A stretch of DNA of 18,615 nucleotides, taken from Neocallimastix lanati (nom. inval.) (lineage: Eukaryota > Neocallimastigomycota > Neocallimastigomycetes > Neocallimastigales > Neocallimastigaceae). This document shows, piece after piece, positions 1 through 9,344 of this stretch (the stretch's first letter is position 1; each line of letters begins with the position of its first letter). The notes under the pieces are model-generated. The model did no database searches, was not told where the DNA came from, and was given only the letters and a program-made list of their open reading frames with translations. Position numbers and translations under genes: made by a program. The stretch is from NCBI GenBank assembly GCA_016946835.1, contig JACVTC010000563.1:1-18615 (forward strand). Direction: 5' to 3'.

Positions 1-430
1 GATTGAATAAAATAAAATAAATAAAATAAAATACAATAAAATAAAATGAATAAATATTGAAATATAAATATGAAGTACAGATTGAATAAAATAAAATAAA
101 ATAAAATAAAATAAAATAAAATAAAATAAATAAATAGTTGAAATATAAATATGAAGTACAGATTGAATAAATAAAATAAAATAAAATAAAATAAAATAAA
201 ATAAAATAAAATAAAATAAAATAAAATAAAATAAAATAAAATAAAATAAATAAATAGTTGAAATATAAATATGAAGTACAGATTGAATAAAATAAAATAA
301 ATAAATAGTTGAAATATAAATATGAAGTACAGATTGAATAAAATAAAATAAATAAATAGTTGAAATATAAATATGAAGTACAGATTGAATAAAATAAAAT
401 AAAATAAAATAAAATAAAATAAAAAAATTA
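1..430. repeat. Nested AT-rich minisatellite
   Basis: Successive units begin with GATTGAATAAA and end with AATATGAAGTACA, at about 1-79, 80-160, 161-280, 281-331 and 332-382, followed by a degraded sixth unit. The shortest units are 51 bp. Longer units differ mainly in how many AAAAT pentamers lie between the conserved ends, so a microsatellite is nested inside a minisatellite. No coding potential is seen. It extends off the left edge, so its full size is unknown. Confidence 0.9.
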
Positions 431-1077
431 TTTGAATTATAATAAAAATACAAGTACTAATAAAATAAAATAAAAAAAAATAAATATGTGAATTATATTA
501 AATTGCAAGTATCAATCGAAACAAAATAAAATAATATAAAATAAATAAATATGCAGTGAAATAATAATATATAATATGATAAAATAAAATAAATAAGATA
601 TTGATATGAAATTAATATAAAAACTGAATTTAGCAACAAATAAATTATATAATAAAGTAAATGATATAGCATATTCATATATATTAACATGAATTTTATT
701 ATAATTTTTACAGTATTTTAAATTAATGTAAATTATTATATTTCCATATAATAAACAAACTTTATAATTAGAAAATAGTATAAAAAAAAATATTATTAAA
801 TATTATTATTAAATATTAAATAATTAAATGAATAAATTATTAAATAAATAAAAATTTTCAGAATATGGCGAATGTAAATCATCATTTTTTTTGAAATATA
901 TCACATTTTAAATATTTTTAATAATTATTTTTTCAAAGAAGTTATATGTGCCATTTTATTTTAATGTTTAAATATTATATTCATAAATAAAAATTTATAA
1001 AAAATAATATAAGCCACATTCCGAAATGAAAATTTATGTAAAAATATTTAAAGCCATATTCCGAAACGCACCACCCT
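431..1077. other. AT-rich spacer left of element A
   Basis: No gene is seen; the only open frame of any length (493-690) is low-complexity. Three copies of a short motif occur: TTTCAGAATATGGC at 856-869, and its near reverse complement at 1013-1026 and 1053-1066. The last copy runs into 1061-1073, whose minus-strand reading TGGTGCGTTTCGG resembles a retroviral primer-binding site four bases from the LTR. Confidence 0.6.
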
Positions 1078-1344
1078 CGTTGTAAACATATATAAAAACA
1101 TAATATAAATAAAATACACGTGACGTCAAATGTATCATTGAAATTAATTATTAATATAAACCTTATTTATTAATATTCTCAGAATTATTAGGCCTAAGAT
1201 AACCCTTTAAATATTAAACAAGAATTTATATTAATTATTAATTATTTAAATATATATATTATTTATAATTAAATAAATAATATTTTTAATTATTGAAATG
1301 TAAATAACTGAAATTGAGATTTCAATTCAGTTATAATTTCAACA
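1078..1344 (-). repeat. 3' LTR of element A (left copy)
   Basis: It is identical over 266 bp to 7411-7677. The right copy has perfect TGTTG...CAACA ends; here the outermost base is changed (CGTTG). The copy contains CACGTGACGTCA at 1117-1128 and an imperfect palindrome at 1304-1334 (ATAACTGAA against TTCAGTTAT). A purine-rich tract on the sense strand directly precedes it, so it is the 3' LTR of the minus-strand element. Confidence 0.93.
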
Positions 1345-1356
1345 ACGCCCTCCCAT
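1345..1356 (-). other. Polypurine tract of element A
   Basis: On the sense strand this reads TGGGAGGGCGT directly before the LTR. It is the only G-rich purine stretch nearby and sits where plus-strand DNA synthesis is primed in LTR retrotransposons. The role is assigned by position and composition. Confidence 0.75.
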
Positions 1357-1909
1357 AAAAATCGGATTCAAGACGATTTTTTGTGTAACGATATGGAGGT
1401 CTAAATTTTTATTAAAAAAATTTTGAAATTTCATAAATTAAAAAATTTTTTAATTTCAAAGGAAGAAGGTCACTTGAGTCCTTTTAAATTTTTATAAAAA
1501 ACCCCATTTCAAGTGACCATTTCATTGAAATTTTGAAATTTCTAAAATTTAGTAAAATTAAAATTTAGTTAATAAAATTGATGGTTGTGAATATAATGGT
1601 ACCATTTTTGAATGAATTTGATATAGAATTTTGAAATTGAAATTTTGAAATTTAATTTCAATTAACTTCTTAATTTGTTGCATTAAATTTTAAAAAAATG
1701 AAAATTATAATAATTTATAAAATTTTGATTATGTTGAATTATTAATTGATTGTTAAGAGTGTAATATAGCTATATTTTTTGAATTTTTGAATTTTGAAAT
1801 TTTGAAATTGAAATTTCATTTTAGAAATATTGAAAAATTAAAATTAACTAAAAAAATAGATAATAATAAAGTAAAAGTTAAAAATTAATAATAAAAAATA
1901 AATTTTCCA

Positions 1910-1913
<4 letters not shown>
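1357..1913 (-). other. 3' untranslated region of element A
   Basis: About 560 bp of AT-rich DNA with no open frame lies between the end of pol and the polypurine tract. It contains a perfect 10-bp inverted repeat, GGTCACTTGA at 1468-1477 and TCAAGTGACC at 1509-1518, with a 31-base loop. Repeated TTTTGAAATT words occur throughout. No other function can be read from it. Confidence 0.6.

Positions 1914-1964
<51 letters not shown>
1914..1964 (-). repeat. 51-nt homopolymer tract at the pol stop codon
   Basis: Fifty-one T on the plus strand, poly(A) on the element's sense strand. The pol TAA stop (1963-1965) runs straight into it. Its position inside the element, about 570 bases before the LTR, means it is not an ordinary 3' tail. 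True length may be uncertain because homopolymers assemble poorly. Confidence 0.9.
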
Positions 1965-1968
<4 letters not shown>

Positions 1969-4320
1969 ATAAGCTATCGAAGTAAGCTTCCTTCCATTCT
2001 TTAAATATAATAAATAAATCTCTTGATTTCTTGGGTTATTTTCAACTTCTTCTGAAGGAACCCAATCGTATGAATTTTTATATTTATACCTTACACGATA
2101 TTCATAACATTTTTTCTTATAATTGGTCCTAAATCCTGCTATTTCTATAATATCTTTAATAGATTCATTATGAGATCTTCTTTTTCTATATTCTGGAGGA
2201 GTAGGAATGAAAGGCTCGAGCTCAGATATATGGAATATTGGATGGTGTTTAGGGAAAGGAGATCTTTTTAAATCTATTTTATAATTATTATTATCTAAAG
2301 CTTCAAGTACTTTATAGGGTCCGTACTTACAAGGTGATAATTTAGAATAATCTTCGATATTAAGAGAAGGAGGACTTTGAAACCATACTAAGTCACCTTC
2401 TTTAAAAACAGGAGGTTCTAATCTTTTCTTATCAGCATGCCTTTTATATAATTCTTTGGAACGTTGCAAGACGTCTTTAATGTGATTAAAACTAGTATTT
2501 ACATTTTTTATATATTTAAAATTAGTATCCATTTGAGGTAATAAAAAGAATTCGTCCATGGAAGGATGGAACCCATAATTTATAAAGAAAGGAGTTTCCT
2601 TAGTAGATTCGTTAACCGAATTATTATATGCAAATTCTGCAAGGTAGATCCAATCTATCCAGTCATCATGATAATAAGCTCTTGAATAAGCCCTAAGATA
2701 TTGTTCAATAAAAGAGTTACACCTTTCAACTTGTCCGACGGTTTCATGATGATCTGTGGTAGCTATATTATTTTTAATTTTTAATAAGTGCATAAATTCA
2801 TTCCAAAGAGCACTTGTAAATTGTGATCCTCTGTCTGTATAAATATCTTGAGGTAAACCATGTAGTTTAAAGATATTATTCATAAAGGCCTTAGCAGTTT
2901 GTTTTGCATCAGGTATTTGTTTAAAGGGAATTAAGTGGATCATTTTAGAAAAACGATCGACAACTACCATTATTACTGTATATCCTTTAGAATCAGGAAG
3001 ACCGCATAAAAAGTCTATTTCAATAGATTTCCAAGGTCTTTCAGGAGTATCCAAAGGTTGTAGAAGACCATATTTTCTGTGCCTATTTATTTTGTTTCTT
3101 GCACAGGACTGACAAGAGTTTACATATTTAGTTACATCTTCTTTTATTTTAGGCCACCAAAAGTTTCTTGTTATTAACTCTAAAGTTCTTCTAATTCCTA
3201 AATGACCGGCAGCAGGCTTTTCATGATACTTAGTTAAAATTTCTAGTCGGAGAACTTCAGGAATATAGACTAGATTATTATAAAATATTAAATTGTCTTT
3301 TATTTTAAACTTTTCCATTTTTCTGAAGGGCTTATAGGACATATTATTTTTTACATTTTGAGGACTAAAGTAAAGTCGAATATCCTCAGCTGTAGCGTCA
3401 GACTTAGTAGCATCAATAATTCTTTCTAAAAGATCACTAACAATGCTAACAAAACATGGAAATTCTTTAACATTTTTAATGTCTAAAATATTTTCAGGTT
3501 TTTCTTCAATGTTGTTTTTAATATAATCAGGTCTCCTAGATAGACTGTCAGGTTTTCCGTTTTTGTTTCCCTGCCTATACTTTATTATAAAATTATATTC
3601 TTGGAAGAAAAGGTACCATCTATGTTGTCTTTGATTTGCAACCTTTCCTCCTAATGTGTATATTAAGTTCCTATGATCCGTATAAACAGTAATTTGGTAT
3701 TTAGCACCAAGAAGTAGATGTCTCCAAGCAATAAAAGCATCCCTTATAGCGAGTAGTTCTTTATCAGTAATTATATAATTTATTTCGGCGTTTAGTAAAC
3801 TTCTAGAATAATATGCTACTGGATGTAAATTATTATCTTTATCCCTTTGAGATAGAACAGCACCAATAGCATAATTACTTGCATCACATTCTACTATAAA
3901 AGGTTTTGTAATATCAGGATGAAGTAGAATTGGAGAAGTAATTAATCTTTTCTTTAATTCCTTAAAAGCATATTCACATTCATTCGTCCATAAAAATTTA
4001 ATATTCTTTCTTGTTAAATTATGTAAAGGTTTTGCAATTTTTGCAAAATCTTTAACAAATCTTCTATAGTAATTACATAGGCCAATAAATCTTTGAACAT
4101 CTTTTAAATTTTCTGGTCTTGGCCACTCTTCTATAGATTTAATTTTCTTTGGGTCAGTAGATACACCATCACCAGATAAAATGTAACCTAAAAATTCAAC
4201 TTTATTCTGGTCAAATTCACATTTTTCTAATTTTGCATATAAATTATTATTAATTAAAGTTTGAAGGACGTTTCTGACTTGATTATGATGTTCCTCTAGA
4301 TCTTTGGAATAATTAAAATA
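1963..4320 (-). CDS. Element A Pol, C-terminal part: RT end, RNase H, integrase, chromodomain
   Basis: The frame is open from 4320 to the TAA at 1963, but has no ATG until 3342, so it should be translated as part of Gag-Pol. From the N-terminus it shows the RT thumb (YSKDLEEHH), RNase H ([10 protein letters not shown], then TDHRNL, ending PDSLSRR), and integrase with an HHCC zinc finger (H..H, CQSC). The integrase catalytic triad is D110, D170 and E206 counted from the ATG at 3342, giving D-35-E spacing. A GPY motif ([10 protein letters not shown]) follows, then a chromodomain-like tail at about residues 398-448 ([18 protein letters not shown]). It is out of frame with the RT catalytic segment by one base near 4308, most simply a lost T in AATTATT. 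The chromodomain would direct integration to marked chromatin, known for the family but not shown here. Confidence 0.92.
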
Positions 4321-4543
4321 TCATCTAAATATAAGATTACACATTTTTCCAAGTATGGTCTAAGAATAGAGTTAATAAATGATTGGAAAGTGGCAGGCGC
4401 ATTTTTTAATCCAAACGGCATAACTAAATATTCATAATGACCATATTTAGTTCTAAACGCAGTTTTATATTCATCACCTTCTTTAATTCTTATTAAATTA
4501 TAAGCAGAACGTAAATCCAATTTCGTAAAATATTTTGCTCCCT
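4296..4543 (-). CDS. Element A Pol, middle segment: RT catalytic core
   Basis: This frame encodes the RT palm: LDLRSAYN, then [13 protein letters not shown], then the catalytic box YLDDILI (YLDD codons at 4320-4331, the two aspartates binding metal). The ATG at 4520 is not a true start; the coding matches run back to the frame break at about 4543, where the upstream segment ends at a TAA. At its other end the frame hits TAG at 4296 just after LDDILII. Each border is fixed by a one-base change, so this is an internal piece of one ancestral pol gene. Reverse transcriptase copies the element RNA to DNA in the particle. Confidence 0.88.
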
Positions 4544-5872
4544 TTACTTTTCTATTATATCTGTTATTAGAGGGAGAGGATATGAATTTCTTATAGTTAC
4601 TGCATTTAATTTTTTATAGTCTACACATAACCGAAGGGAACCATCTTTTTTCTTTTGAAAAAGGACAGGATATCCAGCAGGAGATTCGGATGGTCTAATA
4701 AATCCTTTTTCTAAATTTTCCTTTATATAGTCCTTAAGAACTTGTGATTCTTCTTCAGTTAATGGATAAATTGGGCCGTAATGGAGTGTAGCGTCTTTTT
4801 CTAAAACAATCTTACAGTCGGTTAAACGGTGAGGAGGTAATTTATCTGCCTCTTTTTTGCTAAATACGATTGCTAAATCTTGATATTGATGAGGAATTTC
4901 TTCTATTTTTGGTTCCTCATTTTCAATTTCAACTTTATCTTTAGTTGAAAGAAAACAATATATTAAAAAATTATAACTAAATTCTTTTTTATTATTATAT
5001 AAATCTCGATGATTTTTGTTAAATTTTTTGGAAGAAAATTTACTTTTAGATTTATTTAAATATTTTACATATACATAAATTTTAGAATTTTTATTAATAG
5101 AATTTTTATATTTATTAAACTTTGGATTTTTTGAAAAATTTTTTAAATTTTTTAAATTAAATTTTTTGGAGATATTTTTTGAATTATTTTTTGATCGATT
5201 TTTTGAAAAATTTTTATAATAAAATTTATTTTTTATTTTTCTTTTAAAAAATTTATTTTTAAAAATTTTTCTTTTCAACGAGTTTAAATAAAAATTATTT
5301 CCCTTATATTTTATGGATTTATTTTTATGATCATTTAAAGAATTATAATTTAAATAAGAATATAAGGTATTATTTTTATAATTGTAATGTATTTTGAATT
5401 TCCTAATAAACTGATTTCCAAAAAGTATATCAGTAGGAATACAATTTGAGATTAAAAATTTTTCTTTAAAATCTTGAAAATAAAATTTATTATTTTTAAA
5501 AAATTTAATTTGAAAATTTAACCAAACAAATTGATCTAATTTGGTAGTTCTGCCTGAAATACCTTTAACTAGGATTTTATTTTTAGTTTTTTGAATATTT
5601 AGTTTTAATTTATTTGCTAATTTTTCTGTGATAAAATTGCAAAAGGATCCTGAATCTAACATAGATTCAGAAGTTAATTTTTGAGTTTTTTCATTTTTAA
5701 ATGAAAAATTATTTAAGAATTTAATAGGAATATAAGATCTGAATAAAAGGAATGTAGATGGGAGATTTGATTCATTGATTGAATCAAGTGTAGGAAAATT
5801 ATAATAAATTGTTTTTAAATTTTTTGATGTTCTGGACTCCTTTTGAAGTCCATCAATTAGTTTTTTTGGTAA
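4544..5872 (-). CDS. Element A Pol, N-terminal part: protease and RT fingers
   Basis: The frame is open from 5872, overlapping the end of gag, to a TAA at 4544. The first in-frame ATG at 5662 lies just before the protease active site ([10 protein letters not shown], catalytic Asp at 5654-5656), so entry is probably by -1 frameshifting from gag. The protease second motif is ILFGNQFI. Next comes a roughly 130-residue lysine, asparagine and phenylalanine-rich linker at about residues 100-235 from that ATG, which is unusual. RT starts near residue 291 ([41 protein letters not shown]). The protein stops after TDIIEK because one base is missing, perhaps from the A run in GAAAAGTAAAG. Confidence 0.9.
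   Translation of the reverse strand, partial: LPKKLIDGLQKESRTSKNLKTIYYNFPTLDSINESNLPSTFLLFRSYIPIKFLNNFSFKNEKTQKLTSESMLDSGSFCNFITEKLANKLKLNIQKTKNKILVKGISGRTTKLDQFVWLNFQIKFFKNNKFYFQDFKEKFLISNCIPTDILFGNQFIRKFKIHYNYKNNTLYSYLNYNSLNDHKNKSIKYKGNNFYLNSLKRKIFKNKFFKRKIKNKFYYKNFSKNRSKNNSKNISKKFNLKNLKNFSKNPKFNKYKNSINKNSKIYVYVKYLNKSKSKFSSKKFNKNHRDLYNNKKEFSYNFLIYCFLSTKDKVEIENEEPKIEEIPHQYQDLAIVFSKKEADKLPPHRLTDCKIVLEKDATLHYGPIYPLTEEESQVLKDYIKENLEKGFIRPSESPAGYPVLFQKKKDGSLRLCVDYKKLNAVTIRNSYPLPLITDIIEK
5825..5866 (-). promoter_or_regulatory. Gag-Pol -1 ribosomal frameshift signal of element A
   Basis: The sense strand holds the heptamer A AAA AAC (5866-5860) in the gag frame, directly followed by the gag TAA. 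Eight bases on is a 7-bp hairpin with an AAAA loop: GGACTTC (5851-5845) with GGAGTCC (5840-5834), one G-U pair. An optional outer 5-bp stem joins TGATG (5855-5851) to CATCA (5829-5825). The pol frame is exactly -1 relative to gag and opens at 5872. Heptamer, spacer and structure all match known -1 programmed frameshift sites. Efficiency cannot be read from sequence. Confidence 0.87.
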
Positions 5873-6930
5873 TTATGTTGATTATTATTATTGTTATTAT
5901 TATTAAAATAATTATTGCTAGATTTATTTTTAGTATAATAATAATTATTATTATTATAATACTTGCTATTGTTTACATGTGGGCTTGAATGTTTCTTTCT
6001 CAAATTTTTATTACCAATATTATTTCTTAATTGGTCCTTACTTTTAATATTATTTTCAAATAAGATGCACTTAGTATAAATATCACCAAGCTTTGTAGGG
6101 AATTCTTCCATTTTATCTATTTCTTCTTGGAACTTTGGGTGAAGTCCATTATAGAAAAATAAGACTAAAGCTTCTTCGTCCCAAGACAGACCAGTAGTTA
6201 ACGTTCTAAACTTTTCTATATAATCATTTATTTTCCCATACGAATGTTTTAATTTTACTAACTGGATTTTTGCCAATTTTTTACTTGCAACATTCGTAAA
6301 AGTTTTCTTTATATCACTTAATAATTTCTTTAGTGTTCCTGGATGATTGTTCTCATTATAGGTAGCAATATACCAATTTCTTGCACCGTCTCTCAAACGA
6401 GATTTGACAAAGTTTATTTTTACTTCTTCTGGTAATCCTAAGTTGGGATAAGTTGAGAAAGTATCTTCACATAATTGACAAAATAAATCTGTGTCATTAG
6501 TGTTTCCTGAGAAGAATCCAGGTTCAGGTACTTGTTGCAAATTATTAGAATAACTATTTTTCATGATGACATCATTGTCTGCATCACGTCTGGTAGAAAT
6601 AGAGGCGTTATCATCTTGATTTTGTGGTACAGATTGGCTAGAAGAGGGATCATCATTGGTACTAATTTTTATATCTAATTTTTCATTGAATATTTTAGTT
6701 AAATTAGAAAGTTGATTAATAATATTTTTATTATCTCTATTAAGTGTATAGAGTTTTTTCTGTAAGTCTTGATTATATTTATTAAAATCTTCTTTTAATA
6801 AAAAGCTATCGTTAACAGAAGAAGCTAATTCTGATACGGTAACTTGGGCGTCAGACCTTAACTTATTAACTTCTGACATTGGGGCAATGTCAGGTATTGA
6901 ACTAGCCCAGACGTTCGTATAGTAAGACAT
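5857..6930 (-). CDS. Element A Gag (capsid) protein
   Basis: A 357-residue protein starting [11 protein letters not shown]. It has an N-terminal helical, coiled-coil-like part (about residues 45-85, [14 protein letters not shown] onward), a low-complexity linker, then a capsid-like core at about 130-300 with typical Ty3/gypsy Gag words ([51 protein letters not shown]). The tail (305-357) is rich in Lys, Tyr and Asn, ending in a long Asn run. No CX2CX4HX4C zinc knuckle is present; the basic tail may bind RNA instead (inference). Gag should assemble the virus-like particle. Its last codons form the frameshift site. Confidence 0.92.
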   Translation of the reverse strand: MSYYTNVWASSIPDIAPMSEVNKLRSDAQVTVSELASSVNDSFLLKEDFNKYNQDLQKKLYTLNRDNKNIINQLSNLTKIFNEKLDIKISTNDDPSSSQSVPQNQDDNASISTRRDADNDVIMKNSYSNNLQQVPEPGFFSGNTNDTDLFCQLCEDTFSTYPNLGLPEEVKINFVKSRLRDGARNWYIATYNENNHPGTLKKLLSDIKKTFTNVASKKLAKIQLVKLKHSYGKINDYIEKFRTLTTGLSWDEEALVLFFYNGLHPKFQEEIDKMEEFPTKLGDIYTKCILFENNIKSKDQLRNNIGNKNLRKKHSSPHVNNSKYYNNNNYYYTKNKSSNNYFNNNNNNNNQHNYQKN

Positions 6931-7410
6931 ATCAAGGTAGCAACTAAAACTAGGGTAAGGTTATTGTTAAGATTTTGATATAATTTATAGTTTAAATTTA
7001 AATAAAATAATATGGTTTATTAAAAAATATTCACTAAGTCGATATGTCTATATAGTAACATACTATATAGATATATAATAAAAATAATAAATATTTAAAT
7101 GTTTAGTTTAATAAAAATTTATTTATAATAAACTTTGATAATTAGAATTATCAAATTAATTTAATTTTAAATTTGTTTATTTTATTTAATAATAAAATAT
7201 CTATAATATATTACTATTAAGGTAATTTTACAATAACCTTACAAAGAACATAAAAGATAGATTTTTACATCTTTCTTTTATACTTTGTAAGTTACATAAT
7301 AATAATATTTAATTATAAGATAGTAATAATATAGTAATATAAATACTAATAAAATATAAGGATAAATTTAATTATATAATTAATTTGAATAATTGAATTT
7401 AATATAGATA
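6931..7410 (-). other. 5' leader of element A with three strong hairpins
   Basis: Noncoding DNA of 480 bp lies between the 5' LTR and the gag ATG. Three inverted repeats stand out. The first is 7042-7076, with arms TCTATATAGTA and TACTATATAGA extended past one G-T pair. The second is 7135-7156, perfect 10-bp arms (TTTGATAATT) with a 2-base loop. The third is 7238-7291, arms of about 22 bp with a few mismatches, beginning CTTACAAAG and ending CTTTGTAAG. No CCA (TGG on the sense strand) exists between 7201 and 7410, so no ordinary tRNA primer site adjoins the LTR. Packaging or dimerisation roles are possible but unproven. Confidence 0.75.
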
Positions 7411-7677
7411 TGTTGTAAACATATATAAAAACATAATATAAATAAAATACACGTGACGTCAAATGTATCATTGAAATTAATTATTAATATAAACCTTATT
7501 TATTAATATTCTCAGAATTATTAGGCCTAAGATAACCCTTTAAATATTAAACAAGAATTTATATTAATTATTAATTATTTAAATATATATATTATTTATA
7601 ATTAAATAAATAATATTTTTAATTATTGAAATGTAAATAACTGAAATTGAGATTTCAATTCAGTTATAATTTCAACA
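7411..7677 (-). repeat. 5' LTR of element A (right copy)
   Basis: A 267-bp direct repeat of 1078-1344 with perfect TGTTG...CAACA termini. As the element lies on the minus strand this copy precedes gag and should carry the promoter. The CACGTGACGTCA box is at 7450-7461, about 40-50 bases from the inner end. The terminal palindrome is at 7637-7667. The base next to its inner end does not begin a recognisable primer-binding site. Confidence 0.93.
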
Positions 7678-8268
7678 AAAGAATTAATTATTAATATAAT
7701 TAAATATTTTTAATTAATTCTTTACACAATAATGATACAATTAATTTAAAAAGTATCATAAAATATGGGAAAAGCAAGAGGGAATTAATCAAGAAATATC
7801 GTATTTATGAAATAGTATAATAATTATTATATATTTATATAATACACTCAAATTATTATTTTAGAATATAATGTTCATTTTATTATGTTTATTTATTAAA
7901 ATTATTCACTTTATTATATTTATTTATTCAAATAATTATTCACTATTATTCATTCTCAATTAATACATTTCAATAAAAATAAAAACACAACATTTTTTTA
8001 TATAATTAAAACTTCCTAATTTTTATCTTATTATTCTCTATATTATTATTATTTAAAATTTGTACTTTTACATAATTAATTATATTATATATATTTTTAT
8101 AATAAACTTATATTAATAATAAAATAATAAAATAATTTTATAATATTATATCTTATTAAATATTAATTTTAACTTATTTAGAAAATATTAATAATAAAAT
8201 TATTTACAATAATATTTAAAATAATAATTATATCACTTTACATTCTTATTAAATATCTCGTATCAATA
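7678..8268. other. AT-rich spacer between elements A and B
   Basis: No open frame or RNA gene is seen in about 590 bp. A perfect 13-bp inverted repeat abuts the element A LTR: AAAGAATTAATTA at 7678-7690 and its complement at 7711-7723. The right end holds CAATA (8264-8268), which matches the base string after element B's other LTR. Confidence 0.7.
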
Positions 8269-9321
8269 TGTTATGGTTCGAGGAATTCAAAAAAAAAATT
8301 ATATAATATTAAAACACAAAAAAAAAAATTTTATTCTTTCACAATAATTTTTATTTATTTATTATATTTTTATTTTAATTTTTATTTTATTTTTATTATT
8401 ATTTTTATTTATTTATTTTATTTTTATTTTATTTTTATTATTATTTTTATTTATTTATTTTATTTTTATTTTATTTTTATTATTATTTTTATTTATTTTT
8501 ATTTATTTTTTTTTATTTATTTATTTTTTTTTATTTATTTATTTTTATTATTTCTATTTTTATTTTCTTTTTTTTTTTTTTTTTTCTCTCCCCTAAAAAG
8601 GGGTTCCAAGGTAGTCAATTTATATCTTTTTGAAGATATAAAAGTAGCAAAGCCTCTGGAAGTAGTTGAAGAGATGGAAAAACAATAGATTTTTAAATCT
8701 TATTGATTATTTCCTTATTGTAATAAATAGAAATTTTATTATTTCCTAATATTCAAATTAACCAAAATAAATCTATAATATAAAAGATGCATTATAGATA
8801 AGAATTAAACAAAAAAAAGAGAAGCAGTATTACAATAAAATTGAATACTTTAACTTAATTTTGATACTAATTTAATATGTAATCTTATATATTAATTTGA
8901 ATGACATAATAGAAAATAAAATACATTTATTAATATATGAAAAATCTTTTACAATTTTAAATACAGAAAAATTTATTTTATTTATTTCTTTCATTTCAAT
9001 TATTTCTTAATTCGAAAGACAGAAATATTGATAAAGTTATTTAAGTTGTTTATATACAGGAATTATTCCTTATTTAGAAAAATAATACTAAAAGTAATTA
9101 GTACTATGTTATTTCTAAACTCTCATAAATTTAATTTACCTTTATAAGGAATGAACATAAATTTAAATTAAATTTTATGTATAAACTTAAATTTTCAGAT
9201 CAAATAATATAGTAAAATTATTAATGTAAAGAATACATAAATTTATTAATATTTTAAAAATCACATTGACTATATTAAAAGGTTTTTAATAAGAATCAAT
9301 TTATTACTTCATTCTTTATCA
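8269..9321 (-). repeat. 3' LTR of element B (left copy)
   Basis: Repeat of 16082-17152. On the sense strand it starts TGATAAAG and ends CCATAACA. A pyrimidine-rich block at about 8336-8590 holds a 42-bp T/A minisatellite in three copies. Two hairpins follow: CCCCT (8590-8594) with AGGGG (8599-8603), and a perfect 10-bp one at 8619-8642 (TTTATATCTT, loop TTTG). Both occur in the other copy, so they belong to the LTR itself. Confidence 0.93.
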
Positions 9322-9337
9322 CGATGCCCCCGCTAAG
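9322..9337 (-). other. Polypurine tract of element B
   Basis: The sense strand reads TAGCGGGGGCATCG immediately before the 3' LTR, about 24 bases after the pol stop. The five-G core is rare in this DNA and lies where plus-strand priming is expected. Assigned by position and composition. Confidence 0.72.
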
Positions 9338-9344
9338 ACTCAAG

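Larger units (their letters stand above)
1078..7677 (-). mobile_element. Element A: Ty3/gypsy chromovirus-type LTR retrotransposon
   Basis: Two identical direct repeats of 267 bp (1078-1344 and 7411-7677) bracket gag and pol genes in the order Gag, protease, RT, RNase H, integrase, chromodomain. That order defines Ty3/gypsy, and the C-terminal chromodomain points to the chromovirus branch. Identical LTRs indicate recent insertion or recent gene conversion. No 5-bp target duplication is visible (ACCCT on the left, AAAGA on the right), and no tRNA primer site lies inside the right LTR, so the ends may have been rearranged. Pol is broken by two one-base frame changes, so this copy is probably not autonomous as assembled. 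Confidence 0.93.

Noticed and set aside
493-690. 65-codon minus-strand open frame
   Set aside because: Almost only Ile, Leu, Tyr and Phe from AT-rich DNA; no domain, no support.
7381-7410. Tf1-like self-priming site next to the element A 5' LTR
   Set aside because: The first 11 bases after the LTR have no complementary match in the LTR, so simple self-priming is not supported.
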